46,354 nt of DNA from positions 1-46,354 of the forward strand of contig CANGFT010000031.1 of NCBI GenBank assembly GCA_947453205.1. The letters run 5' to 3'. Position 1 is the first letter of the stretch. Each line of letters starts with the position of its first letter. This document shows, one piece after another, positions 17,293-25,443 of this stretch. The DNA is from Beijerinckiaceae bacterium (GTDB lineage Bacteria > Pseudomonadota > Alphaproteobacteria > Rhizobiales > Beijerinckiaceae). The notes under the pieces were generated by a model that saw nothing but the letters and a program-made list of their open reading frames with translations, had not been told where the DNA came from and ran no database searches. Made by a program: the position numbers and the translations under genes.

Positions 17293-18303
17293 TCACTTCA
17301 AAAGCGCCAGCGCATCCCGCGCGACGGTCGGGTCGACCACGCTTTCGTAGGGCAGGATCTTTTTCTGCACGTCCAGCGAGAAGTTGAGATCCTGCATCCA
17401 CTTCACGCGCTCCGGCGAGAGCACGAGATCGGAGGCGTAGACCTGCGTGTCGCGGAAGAAACGCCACTGCCATTCCGCCGCCGCGGGATCAGGGCGCCCG
17501 AGCGCCGCCGTCTGCGCTTCGATGAAGTCGTTCTTCGATTCCGGCGTCAGGAGATAGCGGTAGAGCTTTGCATAGGCCGCGAGGGTGCCGACGATTGCTG
17601 CGCGGTTCTGGGAGATGGCGCGCTCGGATGCGTAGCTCGCCTGAAAGGTGAAATCCGGCAGCTCCTTCCACAGGTCGCCTTCCTGAATGACATGCACGCC
17701 ATATTTGGCTTGCTGGTCATAGACGTCGATTTCGGCGATGCCAGCGTCCACGGTGCCAGCCGCGACGGCGCGGAACACATCGACGGAGCTGCCGATGTTG
17801 ACGAAGCGGACCCCAGTGGTGTCCACTCCATATTTGCGCATCAGCGAAATGGACATGGCGTGGAGGAGCGCCCCCACCGATCCCGTGCCGATGGTCTTTC
17901 CCGCCAGATCCTTCACGGTCCGGATCTCCGGGCGCTTCGTATAAAAGGCATGTTCGGGCTTCTGCACGGCGCCCGCCACGATCCTCAGCTTCGCGCCTTT
18001 CTCGATGGCGGTGAGGACCTGGCCGAACCCTGAGAACATGCAGATGTCGTTTTCACCGCTCAGCAGCGAACCCATGAGCTTCGAGCCATCGGAGACATAG
18101 GTGATCTGCGGCTCAACCCCGAATTGCTGCAAATAGCCTTTGCGGCGCATCAGCTCTTGCAAGGTGACGGTGGCGTTGCCCTGAGTGTTGACGATCTTGA
18201 TCTTGAGCTTTTCCTGGGCGCGGGCGCCAAAGGCGGGCGCTGCTGCGGCGGAGATGGCGCCCAGGGTCAGGCTGCGGCGGTCAATCATGCGCTCGATACC
18301 CAT
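17293..18303 (-). CDS. NMT1-type periplasmic receptor (paralogue A)
   Basis: A 336-residue receptor with a Tat-like leader (MIDRRSLTLGAISAAAAPAFGARA). It shares blocks with the products at 19769-20803 and 24390-25415: ISGFGQ-like MFSGFGQVLTAIEKGAKL, KTIGTGSVGALLH, VRFVNIGSSVDVFRA and AYAKLYRYLL, so the three arose by duplication. ATG 18303 has GGAGG 6 bases upstream and is preferred over an in-frame start at 18333. It sits between the dual-HTH LysR gene (91 bases upstream) and the GDSL hydrolase. No ABC subunit accompanies it; it may share the ATPase and permease at 22692-24367 across the divergent promoter. Confidence 0.87.
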   Translation of the reverse strand: MGIERMIDRRSLTLGAISAAAAPAFGARAQEKLKIKIVNTQGNATVTLQELMRRKGYLQQFGVEPQITYVSDGSKLMGSLLSGENDICMFSGFGQVLTAIEKGAKLRIVAGAVQKPEHAFYTKRPEIRTVKDLAGKTIGTGSVGALLHAMSISLMRKYGVDTTGVRFVNIGSSVDVFRAVAAGTVDAGIAEIDVYDQQAKYGVHVIQEGDLWKELPDFTFQASYASERAISQNRAAIVGTLAAYAKLYRYLLTPESKNDFIEAQTAALGRPDPAAAEWQWRFFRDTQVYASDLVLSPERVKWMQDLNFSLDVQKKILPYESVVDPTVARDALALLK

Positions 18304-18387
18304 CGCGATCCTCCAGCATTTATCATTGCCCATAGTTCGACACGAACAGGCGATGTTGGCGCAATCGAAAGTGTGGCGGGGTCATAA

Positions 18388-18400
18388 TTTTTGGCTAAGA
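18388..18400. promoter_or_regulatory. AT-rich element resembling one in the divergent LysR spacer
   Basis: TTTTTGGCTAAGA overlaps the LysR stop and lies upstream of the receptor gene. It resembles TTTATAGCTAAAA at 19677-19689 (shared TTT, then GCTAA). A common binding site for the LysR regulator is possible; evidence is only this similarity. Confidence 0.2.
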
Positions 18401-19642
18401 ACTCGGGCCTCGCGCCGATCCGTCGGGGGCAGTCGCCATCCAGGCCTGCGCATGGCGTTGCATCAAATCCATGAAATGTCGCTGGATGAGCGTCGGCTTC
18501 CAGCCTTTGCGGATCGCGAAGCCCTCAGGGCGGCGGGCGGCGAGCCCCTCAAAGGGGAGGGCGATCAAGCTGTCTGATCGCTCCTTGATCTCGCTCTCGG
18601 TCAGGAGCGTGATGCGGTCGCTTGACGCGAGGATCGCCTTATGTGCGGCGATGGAGCTGGTTTCGATGGCGATGCGCGGCTGCTGCGCCGCATCCGAAAA
18701 GAGCAGCTCAACCACGCGGCGGCGCGGATTGCCAGCGCCCGGCAGGATCCAGTCATATTCCGCGAGTTCATCGACCTTGATCGCCTTGCGCCGCGCGAGG
18801 GGATGGCTGCGGCGCACGACGATGCGATAGCGGTCGCGGAAGAGGGGCGCTTCCACCACGTCCTCGATCTCTGGCGGGCAGCGCAAAATGCCATAGAGGA
18901 TGTCGACTTTGCCCGAACGCAGCTCCGCCAGCATGGGTTCATAGCGCCCGTCCCGGATTTCGATCTGTGTGTTGGGGTAGGCGTCCAGCAGATCGTTGAG
19001 CGCCAAAGCCAACAGGTTCACGCCTGCGAGCGGAATGGCGCCGATGGTGAAACGCCCGGTGAAATGCCCCCGTGACGCCTCGATTTCCTCAACGCCATAT
19101 TCCACCTCGCGCATGGCGATGCCAAGGCGCCGCGCCAGTTCAAAGGCCGGCCGCGTCACGTTCATCCCGCTTGCCGTGCGGTGATAGAGCGGTCGCTCCA
19201 CGATGCGTTCAAGCTCGCGCGCAGCTCTTTGCAGCGAGGGCTGGGAGACGCCGATCTGGCGCGCGGCTTCATCGAAGGAGGAGCTGTCCGCGATGGAGCG
19301 CAGGGCGCGCACATGGTGCGAGCTGATCTTGATCAGCATGGCGCGCACAGTTTCGCGGCTGGCGAAGGGGGCGCCCACAGTCGGCTCGCAAAGCGCGTCC
19401 TCCATATGTCCCAGCAACCGCTCCACGCGGGCAAGGAAAACCTCGCCCAGCGGCGTCAGATAGGATCCCGTCGGCGTTCGGCTGAACAGCGACGCCTTGA
19501 GGCTCGTCTCCAGATTGGCGATCAGCTGGGTGACGGCTGGCTGGGAGAGATTGATGGCCTGGGCCGCACGCGTGACGCTCTGGCTCTTCGCAACTGCGAA
19601 AAACGCTCGCAGCTGCCGCAACGGGGGCAAACTTTCACGCAA
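18395..19642 (-). CDS. LysR-type regulator with two tandem DNA-binding domains
   Basis: A 415-residue regulator, about 110 residues longer than normal LysR proteins. Residues 8-67 form a standard winged helix-turn-helix (LRAFFAVAKSQSVTRAAQ, LSQPAVTQLIANLE). Residues 110-170 repeat it (VRALRSIADSSSFDEAAR, VSQPSLQRAARELE, RPLYHRTASG). The effector-binding domain follows from about 195 (GRFTIGAIPLAG to the end). The start is TTG 19642 with GGAGG 5 bases upstream. It is divergent from the ABC operon at 19769 and upstream of the NMT1 receptor and GDSL genes, the usual position for a LysR that controls both sides and itself. The duplicated domain could allow one dimer to contact two operators. A sequencing fusion is unlikely because the frame is continuous with only one effector domain. 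Confidence 0.9.
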   Translation of the reverse strand: MRESLPPLRQLRAFFAVAKSQSVTRAAQAINLSQPAVTQLIANLETSLKASLFSRTPTGSYLTPLGEVFLARVERLLGHMEDALCEPTVGAPFASRETVRAMLIKISSHHVRALRSIADSSSFDEAARQIGVSQPSLQRAARELERIVERPLYHRTASGMNVTRPAFELARRLGIAMREVEYGVEEIEASRGHFTGRFTIGAIPLAGVNLLALALNDLLDAYPNTQIEIRDGRYEPMLAELRSGKVDILYGILRCPPEIEDVVEAPLFRDRYRIVVRRSHPLARRKAIKVDELAEYDWILPGAGNPRRRVVELLFSDAAQQPRIAIETSSIAAHKAILASSDRITLLTESEIKERSDSLIALPFEGLAARRPEGFAIRKGWKPTLIQRHFMDLMQRHAQAWMATAPDGSARGPSS

Positions 19643-19768
19643 TATCGCCTCCCCTCCAGCCGATGGCTCTTCTTCATTTATAGCTAAAACTTATCGCCTG
19701 CGCCAGCGATCCTATTGGAACCGCTCCGAGGGCAGGTTCAGTATGCGATCAAATTCTGGGGGAAGCGC
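19643..19768. promoter_or_regulatory. divergent promoter/operator region of the dual-HTH LysR gene and ABC operon
   Basis: A 126-base spacer between the LysR start and the ABC operon. It contains an AT-rich patch, TTTATAGCTAAAAC at 19677-19690, standing out from GC-rich surroundings. Read on the minus strand it gives TATAAA (19682-19677), placed suitably for a -10 of the LysR gene. LysR regulators typically bind T-N11-A sites in such spacers. Confidence 0.45.
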
Positions 19769-20803
19769 ATGATGACCCATCGGATCACCCGACGCGGCGC
19801 GTTTCGAGGCGCCGGGCTCGCCGCCGCCAGCTTTGCGGCAATTCGTCTCGGCCTGATTGACGAGGCGTCCGGACAGACGCTTTCTGTGGAGATCGTCAAC
19901 ACAGACTCCAACTCCACCCGCACCCTGCAGGCCCTCTTGCGCGCCAAGGGATGGCTGGAGGAGCAGGGGCTCGCCGCCCGGACCCAGAATGTGGCGGATG
20001 GCAGCAAATTGATGGGGGCCCTCATCAGCGGCTCCAGCGACATCTGCATGCTCTCCGGCTTTGGCCAGGTGCTGGCTGCTGTGGAGAAGGGCGGTCGGCT
20101 GAAAGTCGTCGCGGGCGCTGGCGTCGTGCCCTTTCAGGCCATGTTCACCAAGCGTGCCGACATCCGCACCATGAAGGATCTTGAGGGCAAGACCATCGGC
20201 ACGGGTTCGCTGGGCGCGCTCCTGCACCAGACAGTCGTCGCCTTGCTGGAGAAGAAGGGCGTAGACACGAAGAAGGTGAATTTCGTCAATGTCGGCAGCA
20301 GCGCTGACGTGTTCCGGGCTGTGGTTGCCGGGACCGTTGATGCCGGGCCGGGCCTTTATGACGTCTATGACCAGAAGCAGAAATATGGCGTCCACGTTCC
20401 GAGCGACGGCGAGTTCTGGCGCGAACTGCGCGAATATGTCTATCAGGGCTCTTACGCCTCAGATAAGGCCATCGCCGAAAAGCGCGACCCGCTCGTGCGG
20501 CTTCTGGCAGCCTACGCCAAGCTCTACCGATACATATCGTCGCCGGACTCGCTGGATGACTATATCCGCGCAAGGCAGGACGCCTTGGGCGGCGACGCCA
20601 AACAGGTCGCGGCGGAGGCTACGTCTGAATGGGGCTTCATTCAACGCGAGCAGCCCTATGCGAAGAATCTCGTCCTCACTGAAGAGCAACTGCGGTTCAT
20701 GCAGGAGCTGAACATGAAGACCGGAAGCCAGACCAAAATCCTTCCCTTTCAACAGGTGGCGGACATGTCGATTGCTCTAGATGCGGTGAAGCGCCTTGGC
20801 TAA
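19769..20803 (+). CDS. NMT1-type periplasmic receptor (paralogue B), first gene of ABC operon
   Basis: A 344-residue receptor with Tat-like leader (RRGAFRGAGLAAASFAAI). The mature part opens with VEIVNTDSNSTRTLQALLRAKGWLEEQG and contains MLSGFGQVLAAVEKG and KTIGTGSLGALLH, closely similar to the products at 17293-18303 and 24390-25415. Two adjacent ATG codons (19769, 19772) follow GGGGGA; the second has the better spacing. The frame is open back to a TTG at 19715, which lacks support. The next gene begins at a TTG inside its last codons, an 8-base overlap, so expression is coupled to the dihydroxyphthalate-decarboxylase-like gene. Confidence 0.88.
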   Translation: MMTHRITRRGAFRGAGLAAASFAAIRLGLIDEASGQTLSVEIVNTDSNSTRTLQALLRAKGWLEEQGLAARTQNVADGSKLMGALISGSSDICMLSGFGQVLAAVEKGGRLKVVAGAGVVPFQAMFTKRADIRTMKDLEGKTIGTGSLGALLHQTVVALLEKKGVDTKKVNFVNVGSSADVFRAVVAGTVDAGPGLYDVYDQKQKYGVHVPSDGEFWRELREYVYQGSYASDKAIAEKRDPLVRLLAAYAKLYRYISSPDSLDDYIRARQDALGGDAKQVAAEATSEWGFIQREQPYAKNLVLTEEQLRFMQELNMKTGSQTKILPFQQVADMSIALDAVKRLG

Positions 20804-21773
20804 AAAAATCCATCTCACCCTCGCCGTCGCGGAATATCCGCACACCCAGGCCCTGCTCAACGGCTCGATCGAGATCGAAGGCGTTGACGCCGAGTTCGTG
20901 CGCGTCCACCCTCAGATCGCCGCCTTCCGCCGCATGGTGCGGCAGGTGGAGTTCGATGTGTGCGAACTCGCGCCGACCACCTATATCATCGCGCGCGCCT
21001 ATGGGGCTCCGTTCGTCGCGCTGCCCATTTTCGTCTTCCGCAAGTTCCATCACGGCGGCTTGCTGGTGCGCCCCGATTCCGGGATCAAACATCCCAAGGA
21101 TCTTGAGGGCAAAAAGGTGGGCGTGCGGGCCTATTCCGTGACCACTGGCGTCTGGACGCGCGGCATCCTGATCGATGAATTCGGCATCGATACGGACAAG
21201 GTCACATGGGTCGTCGACGATGAAGAGCATGTGACGCAGATGGTTCTGCCTGACAATGTGATCCATGCGCCAGAAGGCGTTTCGCTCGTCGACATGATCC
21301 AGCGCGGCGAACTGGCGGCCGGCTTTGACGGCAACGCAGGGATTGGCCGCGCAGGCGCCCCCACGGGCGGTTGGTCGCAGGTTGAGTCGCAGGGCTATCC
21401 GGACCTCTTTCCCAATGCCGAAGAGCTGGAGGCTGACTGGCACCAGCGCACGGGCGTCTATCCCATGCACGGAACCATCGTGGTCAAGGATTCGGTCCTC
21501 GCGGAACATCCCTGGGTCGCCCGCTCCCTGTATGACGCCTTCGACCGCGCCAAGCAGGATTGGCTCAAGCGCCTGGCTTCGGGCGAGGCCGACACCGCCG
21601 TCGACAAGCGTTATCGGGCGCTCACGAAGATCGTCGGCTCTGATCCGCTGCCCTATGGCATGGAGCTCAACATGCCCACGATCCGCGCGCTGGAAGACAC
21701 TGCTTCCAAGCAGAAGCTCGTGCCCAGGCGCATGACTATTGACGAGCTCTTCGTCGACCCCTTCAAGATCTGA
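20796..21773 (+). CDS. 4,5-dihydroxyphthalate decarboxylase-like (receptor-fold) protein
   Basis: A 325-residue protein without a signal peptide, beginning MAKKIHLTLAVAEYPHTQALLNGSIEIEG. It fits proteins annotated as 4,5-dihydroxyphthalate decarboxylase (Pht5), which share the periplasmic-binding-protein fold: FRRMVRQVEFDVCELAPTTYI, the KHPKDLEGKKVGVR hinge, and a long C-terminal YPMHGTIVVKDSVL segment. Start is TTG 20796, overlapping the receptor gene by 8 bases, with GGTGA upstream; no better start is seen. In this ABC operon it could be a cytoplasmic enzyme or a receptor-derived protein. A second, divergent member of the family is encoded at 30322-31296. Confidence 0.75.
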   Translation: MAKKIHLTLAVAEYPHTQALLNGSIEIEGVDAEFVRVHPQIAAFRRMVRQVEFDVCELAPTTYIIARAYGAPFVALPIFVFRKFHHGGLLVRPDSGIKHPKDLEGKKVGVRAYSVTTGVWTRGILIDEFGIDTDKVTWVVDDEEHVTQMVLPDNVIHAPEGVSLVDMIQRGELAAGFDGNAGIGRAGAPTGGWSQVESQGYPDLFPNAEELEADWHQRTGVYPMHGTIVVKDSVLAEHPWVARSLYDAFDRAKQDWLKRLASGEADTAVDKRYRALTKIVGSDPLPYGMELNMPTIRALEDTASKQKLVPRRMTIDELFVDPFKI

Positions 21774-21799
21774 ATCACCCCTTTCAGCGGAAGCAGGAA

Positions 21800-22654
21800 A
21801 TGCCCTCCTCCTACATCGACACCCATCCTCACATCATCTCGGCGGATGATGCGAAATATCCGCGCAAGCCGCTCTTCGGCCTCCAGTCCGACTGGTCCAA
21901 GGAGCGGCCTGTCACCATCGACGACCTCATCCACGCGATGGATGAGGCGGGCGTTGACAAGGCCGCCATCGTTCAGGCCTCGACCTGCTACGGCTTTGAT
22001 AACTCTTATCTGGCCGACTCCATTCAGGCGCATCCCGGCCGGTTGACCGGCGTGGGCTCCGTGGATCTCCTTGCGCCGGACGCGCCCTCCGTCATCCGCG
22101 GCTGGTTCAAGCGTGGCATCACCGGATTTCGCGTCTTCACCGGCGGCAGCACCGCTGAATTCGACACGAGCCTGCTCGATGACCGGCGCTCTTTCCCTGC
22201 CTGGGAGACCTTCGCCACCGAGGGGCTCTCCATGGTCGTTCAGACAGGCCATGTGGGGCTCGCGCAGGTGGCGGGCCTCGCCAAGCGTTTCCCGACGGTG
22301 AACATCATTCTCGACCACCTTTCGCGTCCAGACCTGACGGACGGCGCACCCTATCACAAGAGCGTGCAGCTTTTCGCCATGGCCGCCTTCGAGAATGTCT
22401 ATTTGAAGATCACGCCGCCGGTTTTCTCCAAGGTTCAGGTTCCCCCTGCGAGCGCCGAAAGCTTCTTCAAGAAGCTCGTGAGCGAGTTCGGCGCCGATCG
22501 GATCACCTGGGGATCCAATTTTCCAACGTCTGCTGGCGGGCTCGCGGAAAATCTGCGCATCGCGAACGAATGCCTTGCTTGCCTCAGCGACGCAGAGCGT
22601 CACTGGATCTTCGCGGGGACCGCTCAGAAGCTCTATCCGTCGCTGGCGGACTGA
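21800..22654 (+). CDS. amidohydrolase-superfamily TIM-barrel protein
   Basis: A 284-residue metal-dependent hydrolase or decarboxylase of the amidohydrolase 2 group, which includes 2-pyrone-4,6-dicarboxylate lactonase and aromatic acid decarboxylases. The N-terminal metal-site motif is DTHPHI (D7, H9, H11). Further motifs are VQTGHVG, ILDHLSRPD and WGSNFP, the last carrying the place where an aspartate often stands (WGSDFP) but here asparagine. AGGAA precedes ATG 21800. It lies within the ABC operon between the decarboxylase-like gene and the ATPase, so it likely acts on the imported compound. Lactonase or decarboxylase activity cannot be told apart from sequence alone. Confidence 0.82.
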   Translation: MPSSYIDTHPHIISADDAKYPRKPLFGLQSDWSKERPVTIDDLIHAMDEAGVDKAAIVQASTCYGFDNSYLADSIQAHPGRLTGVGSVDLLAPDAPSVIRGWFKRGITGFRVFTGGSTAEFDTSLLDDRRSFPAWETFATEGLSMVVQTGHVGLAQVAGLAKRFPTVNIILDHLSRPDLTDGAPYHKSVQLFAMAAFENVYLKITPPVFSKVQVPPASAESFFKKLVSEFGADRITWGSNFPTSAGGLAENLRIANECLACLSDAERHWIFAGTAQKLYPSLAD

Positions 22655-22691
22655 TGTGTTTGCAGGGCTGGCCTGCTGAAGGTGAGGAAAC

Positions 22692-23495
22692 ATGACACGC
22701 AGCATCAAGCTGAGCGTCGATGATGTGTCGAAGACCTTCCGTGTGCGCGGGGGAAGGTACACCGAAGATCATCTTCTGCCGGTGCTTCGCCACATCAGTT
22801 TTGATGTGCAGGAGGGCGAGATCGTTTCGCTGATCGGCGAAAGCGGCTGCGGGAAAACCACGCTGCTGCGCATTGTTCAGGGACTGGTGCGTCTCGACAG
22901 GGGCGAAATCAGGGTCGATGGCAAGTCTGTGACAGGTCCGGGCCGGGATCGTGGCTTTGTCTTTCAGCAGGCGACCCTTCTGCCCTGGCGCACGGCCCGC
23001 GCGAATGTGGAGTTCGGATTGGAGCTGCAGGGCATGCCCGCGAGCCAGCGCCACAAGAAGGCGCAGGAGTTGCTCGAACTCGTCGGCCTCGGCGCTGCGG
23101 GTGAACAATTTCCACATCAGCTTTCGGGCGGCATGCAGCAGCGCGTCGGCCTTGCCCGCGCGCTGGCCATCGATCCCTCGATCCTGCTCATGGACGAGCC
23201 TTTCAGCGCGCTGGACGCGCAGACACGCGAAATCCTGCAGCGCGAATTGCTGCGCATCCAGCATGAAACCGGCAAGACGATCCTTTTCGTCACCCATGAT
23301 CTCGACGAAGCGATCTATCTGAGCAACCGCGTGATCGTGCTCGGCGCCAAGCCCGGACGCATCAAGAAGATCATCGACATCCCCTTCGGGCCTAATCGAC
23401 CGGAATTGCCGGAAATGCGGGGCGACATGGCGTTCCAGGCCATCCGTTCCGAAATGTGGGAGTTGATCCGCAACACCCATGCAGCCGCCGCTTGA
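22692..23495 (+). CDS. ABC transporter ATPase, SsuB/TauB type
   Basis: A 267-residue ATPase with Walker A GESGCGKTT (49-57), Q92 in FQQATLLPWR, signature LSGGMQQR starting at 144, Walker B ILLMDEP with E169, and H202 in VTHDLDEA. The Q-loop form is that of the nitrate/sulfonate/taurine import class and matches the NMT1-type receptors in the same operon. GAGG precedes ATG 22692. The permease follows after 20 bases. Confidence 0.93.
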   Translation: MTRSIKLSVDDVSKTFRVRGGRYTEDHLLPVLRHISFDVQEGEIVSLIGESGCGKTTLLRIVQGLVRLDRGEIRVDGKSVTGPGRDRGFVFQQATLLPWRTARANVEFGLELQGMPASQRHKKAQELLELVGLGAAGEQFPHQLSGGMQQRVGLARALAIDPSILLMDEPFSALDAQTREILQRELLRIQHETGKTILFVTHDLDEAIYLSNRVIVLGAKPGRIKKIIDIPFGPNRPELPEMRGDMAFQAIRSEMWELIRNTHAAAA

Positions 23496-23515
23496 TCCGA
23501 CGCCAGAGGTCATCC

Positions 23516-24367
23516 ATGTCACAGACACAACTCTCCTCGCCGTCGTCCACCGCTCCGAAGGGCGATGATCTCACCACGCTCACCGACATCGAAGACATCG
23601 GCCCGCTGCCCCAGCAGGCCAGCCGCATATGGATCATTCGCCTTCTCTCGGTGGTCTTCGTCATCGGAGCCTGGGAGGTGCTGGGGCGTCAGGTTGATCC
23701 CTTGTTCATGTCTTTCCCGAGCGCGATCGCAATTTCCGCCGCGCGTCTGGTGTCTACGGGGGAGCTCTTCACGGCGCTCGCGAGCAGCCTCCAGAGCCTG
23801 ATCCTCGCCTTCATCATCGCATCGGTGGCGGGCATTTCGCTGGGTCTGCTGATCGGCCGCTACAAATCGGTTGAGGCGGCCACGGACTGGCTCGTGAACG
23901 CGCTGTACGCCACGCCGCTGGTGGCCATCATTCCCCTGGTGATCCTGTGGTTTGGTCTGGGCAATGGCGCGAAGCTGTTCATCGTGACCATTCTCGCGGT
24001 CTTTCCAATCCTCATCAACACGATCGCAGGCGTGCGCAACGTGCCGCCGCAACTGATCGAGCTTGGCAATGCTTTCGCCGCCAACGAGCGGGAGATCTTC
24101 ACCAAGATCATCCTCCCTTCGGCGCTGCCCTATATGATGACGGGCTTGCGGCTGGGCATCGGACGCGCGATCATTGGCATGGTGGTGGCTGAGTTCTTCA
24201 CCGCCATCACTGGGCTCGGCGCTCTGATCGTGAAATACGGCAACCAATATGACACCGCCACAATGTTCGTGCCGATCTTCGTTCTGATGCTGCTGGGCGT
24301 CACGCTCTCCATCGCCGTGCGTCGCGCAGAGCAATGGATCGCGCCCTGGCGCTATACGGAAGAGTGA
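23516..24367 (+). CDS. ABC transporter permease, SsuC/TauC type
   Basis: A 283-residue inner-membrane protein with a roughly 35-residue polar N-terminal tail and about six membrane segments. The coupling loop ELGNAFAANEREIFTKIILPSALPYMM is a recognisable EAA motif, and YATPLVAIIPLVILWFG matches the conserved segment of this permease class. ATG 23516 is chosen for AGAGG 6 bases upstream; an in-frame start at 23456 would overlap the ATPase gene. It pairs with the preceding ATPase and is followed by a third receptor gene. Confidence 0.92.
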   Translation: MSQTQLSSPSSTAPKGDDLTTLTDIEDIGPLPQQASRIWIIRLLSVVFVIGAWEVLGRQVDPLFMSFPSAIAISAARLVSTGELFTALASSLQSLILAFIIASVAGISLGLLIGRYKSVEAATDWLVNALYATPLVAIIPLVILWFGLGNGAKLFIVTILAVFPILINTIAGVRNVPPQLIELGNAFAANEREIFTKIILPSALPYMMTGLRLGIGRAIIGMVVAEFFTAITGLGALIVKYGNQYDTATMFVPIFVLMLLGVTLSIAVRRAEQWIAPWRYTEE

Positions 24368-24389
24368 ACATCCTCAGGGAGAGCTAACC

Positions 24390-25415
24390 ATGAGTCAGAC
24401 GATCAGCAGACGAGGTTTCTCCCTGGGCGTCGCCAGCGGCCTCATGGCGGGCGCGCCTCTTGGCGAGTGCTTCGCGCAAACCGGGCGCATCAAGACGACC
24501 ATCGCCAATGCAGCCGGAAATCTTAACCTCGCCGTTCAGGAGCTCTTGCGTCAGCAAGGCTATATGGAGGAGTTCGGGCTTGAGCCCAATTTCCTGAATG
24601 TCGCCGATGGCGCGAAGATTCTTGGCGGATTGCTTGGCGGCGATGTCGACTCGTCCATGATGTCTGGCTTTGGCCAGATCTTTCCCGCCATCGAGAAAGG
24701 CGCGAAGCTCAAGGTCATCGCAGCGACGTCGCTTGCCCCTTCGCTGGGCCTTTTCACCAGCAAGCCTGAGGTGCAGAGCCTCAAAGATCTTGAGGGCAGG
24801 GTTGTCGGCACTGGTTCGCTGGGCGCCCTTTTGCATCAATTGGTCGTTGCGCTTTTGCAAAAGAATGGCGTGGATGTCTCAAAGGTTCGCTTCGTGAACA
24901 TCGGCGCCAGCGGCGACGTTTTCCGCGCGACCACCATGGGCACGGTCGATGCTGGCACGGGCGAGGCGGCGATCCTCGAGGACATGAGCGGTTACACGGT
25001 GCGCCTGATCCCGGGCGGCAACATGACGACGGAGCTCAGCGAATATACCTATCAGGCTGCCTGGACGACTGATCGCATGATCGAGACCAAGCGCGACATC
25101 CTCGTGCGCAGTCTCGCCGCGCAGGCCAAGCTCTACCGTTTTTTGCATTCCCCGGAATCGCGCGAACCCTTCCTGAAGGCCCGCGCCAAGGTGCTGCCGA
25201 CATCGCCGCAGAGCGAAGCAATCGCGCAGTGGAATTACATTCAGCATTACAAGTCCTATGCGACGGGCCTTGTGATGAGCGAGGAGCGCCTGCGCTACAT
25301 GCAGCAGTTGAATGTCGATCTGAAGGTTCAGAACGCCGTGATGCCTATGTCGCGGGTCGCTGATATGAGCCTGGCGAAAGAGGCTATCGAGCTGCTCGAG
25401 AAGTCCGGCAAGTAA
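24390..25415 (+). CDS. NMT1-type periplasmic receptor (paralogue C)
   Basis: A 341-residue receptor with Tat-like leader (SRRGFSLGVASGLMAGAPLGE, cleavage near CFAQ). It shares MMSGFGQIFPAIEKGAKL, GTGSLGALLHQLVVALLQKNGVD and AQAKLYRFLHSPES with the receptors at 17293 and 19769, and is closest by eye to the latter. GGGAGAG precedes ATG 24390, 22 bases after the permease. Having two related receptors in one ABC operon suggests the transporter handles more than one ligand, or that one receptor has a sensing role. Confidence 0.88.
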   Translation: MSQTISRRGFSLGVASGLMAGAPLGECFAQTGRIKTTIANAAGNLNLAVQELLRQQGYMEEFGLEPNFLNVADGAKILGGLLGGDVDSSMMSGFGQIFPAIEKGAKLKVIAATSLAPSLGLFTSKPEVQSLKDLEGRVVGTGSLGALLHQLVVALLQKNGVDVSKVRFVNIGASGDVFRATTMGTVDAGTGEAAILEDMSGYTVRLIPGGNMTTELSEYTYQAAWTTDRMIETKRDILVRSLAAQAKLYRFLHSPESREPFLKARAKVLPTSPQSEAIAQWNYIQHYKSYATGLVMSEERLRYMQQLNVDLKVQNAVMPMSRVADMSLAKEAIELLEKSGK

Positions 25416-25443
25416 CGGATCGTCCAGGAGCCGGGAGCGGGAA

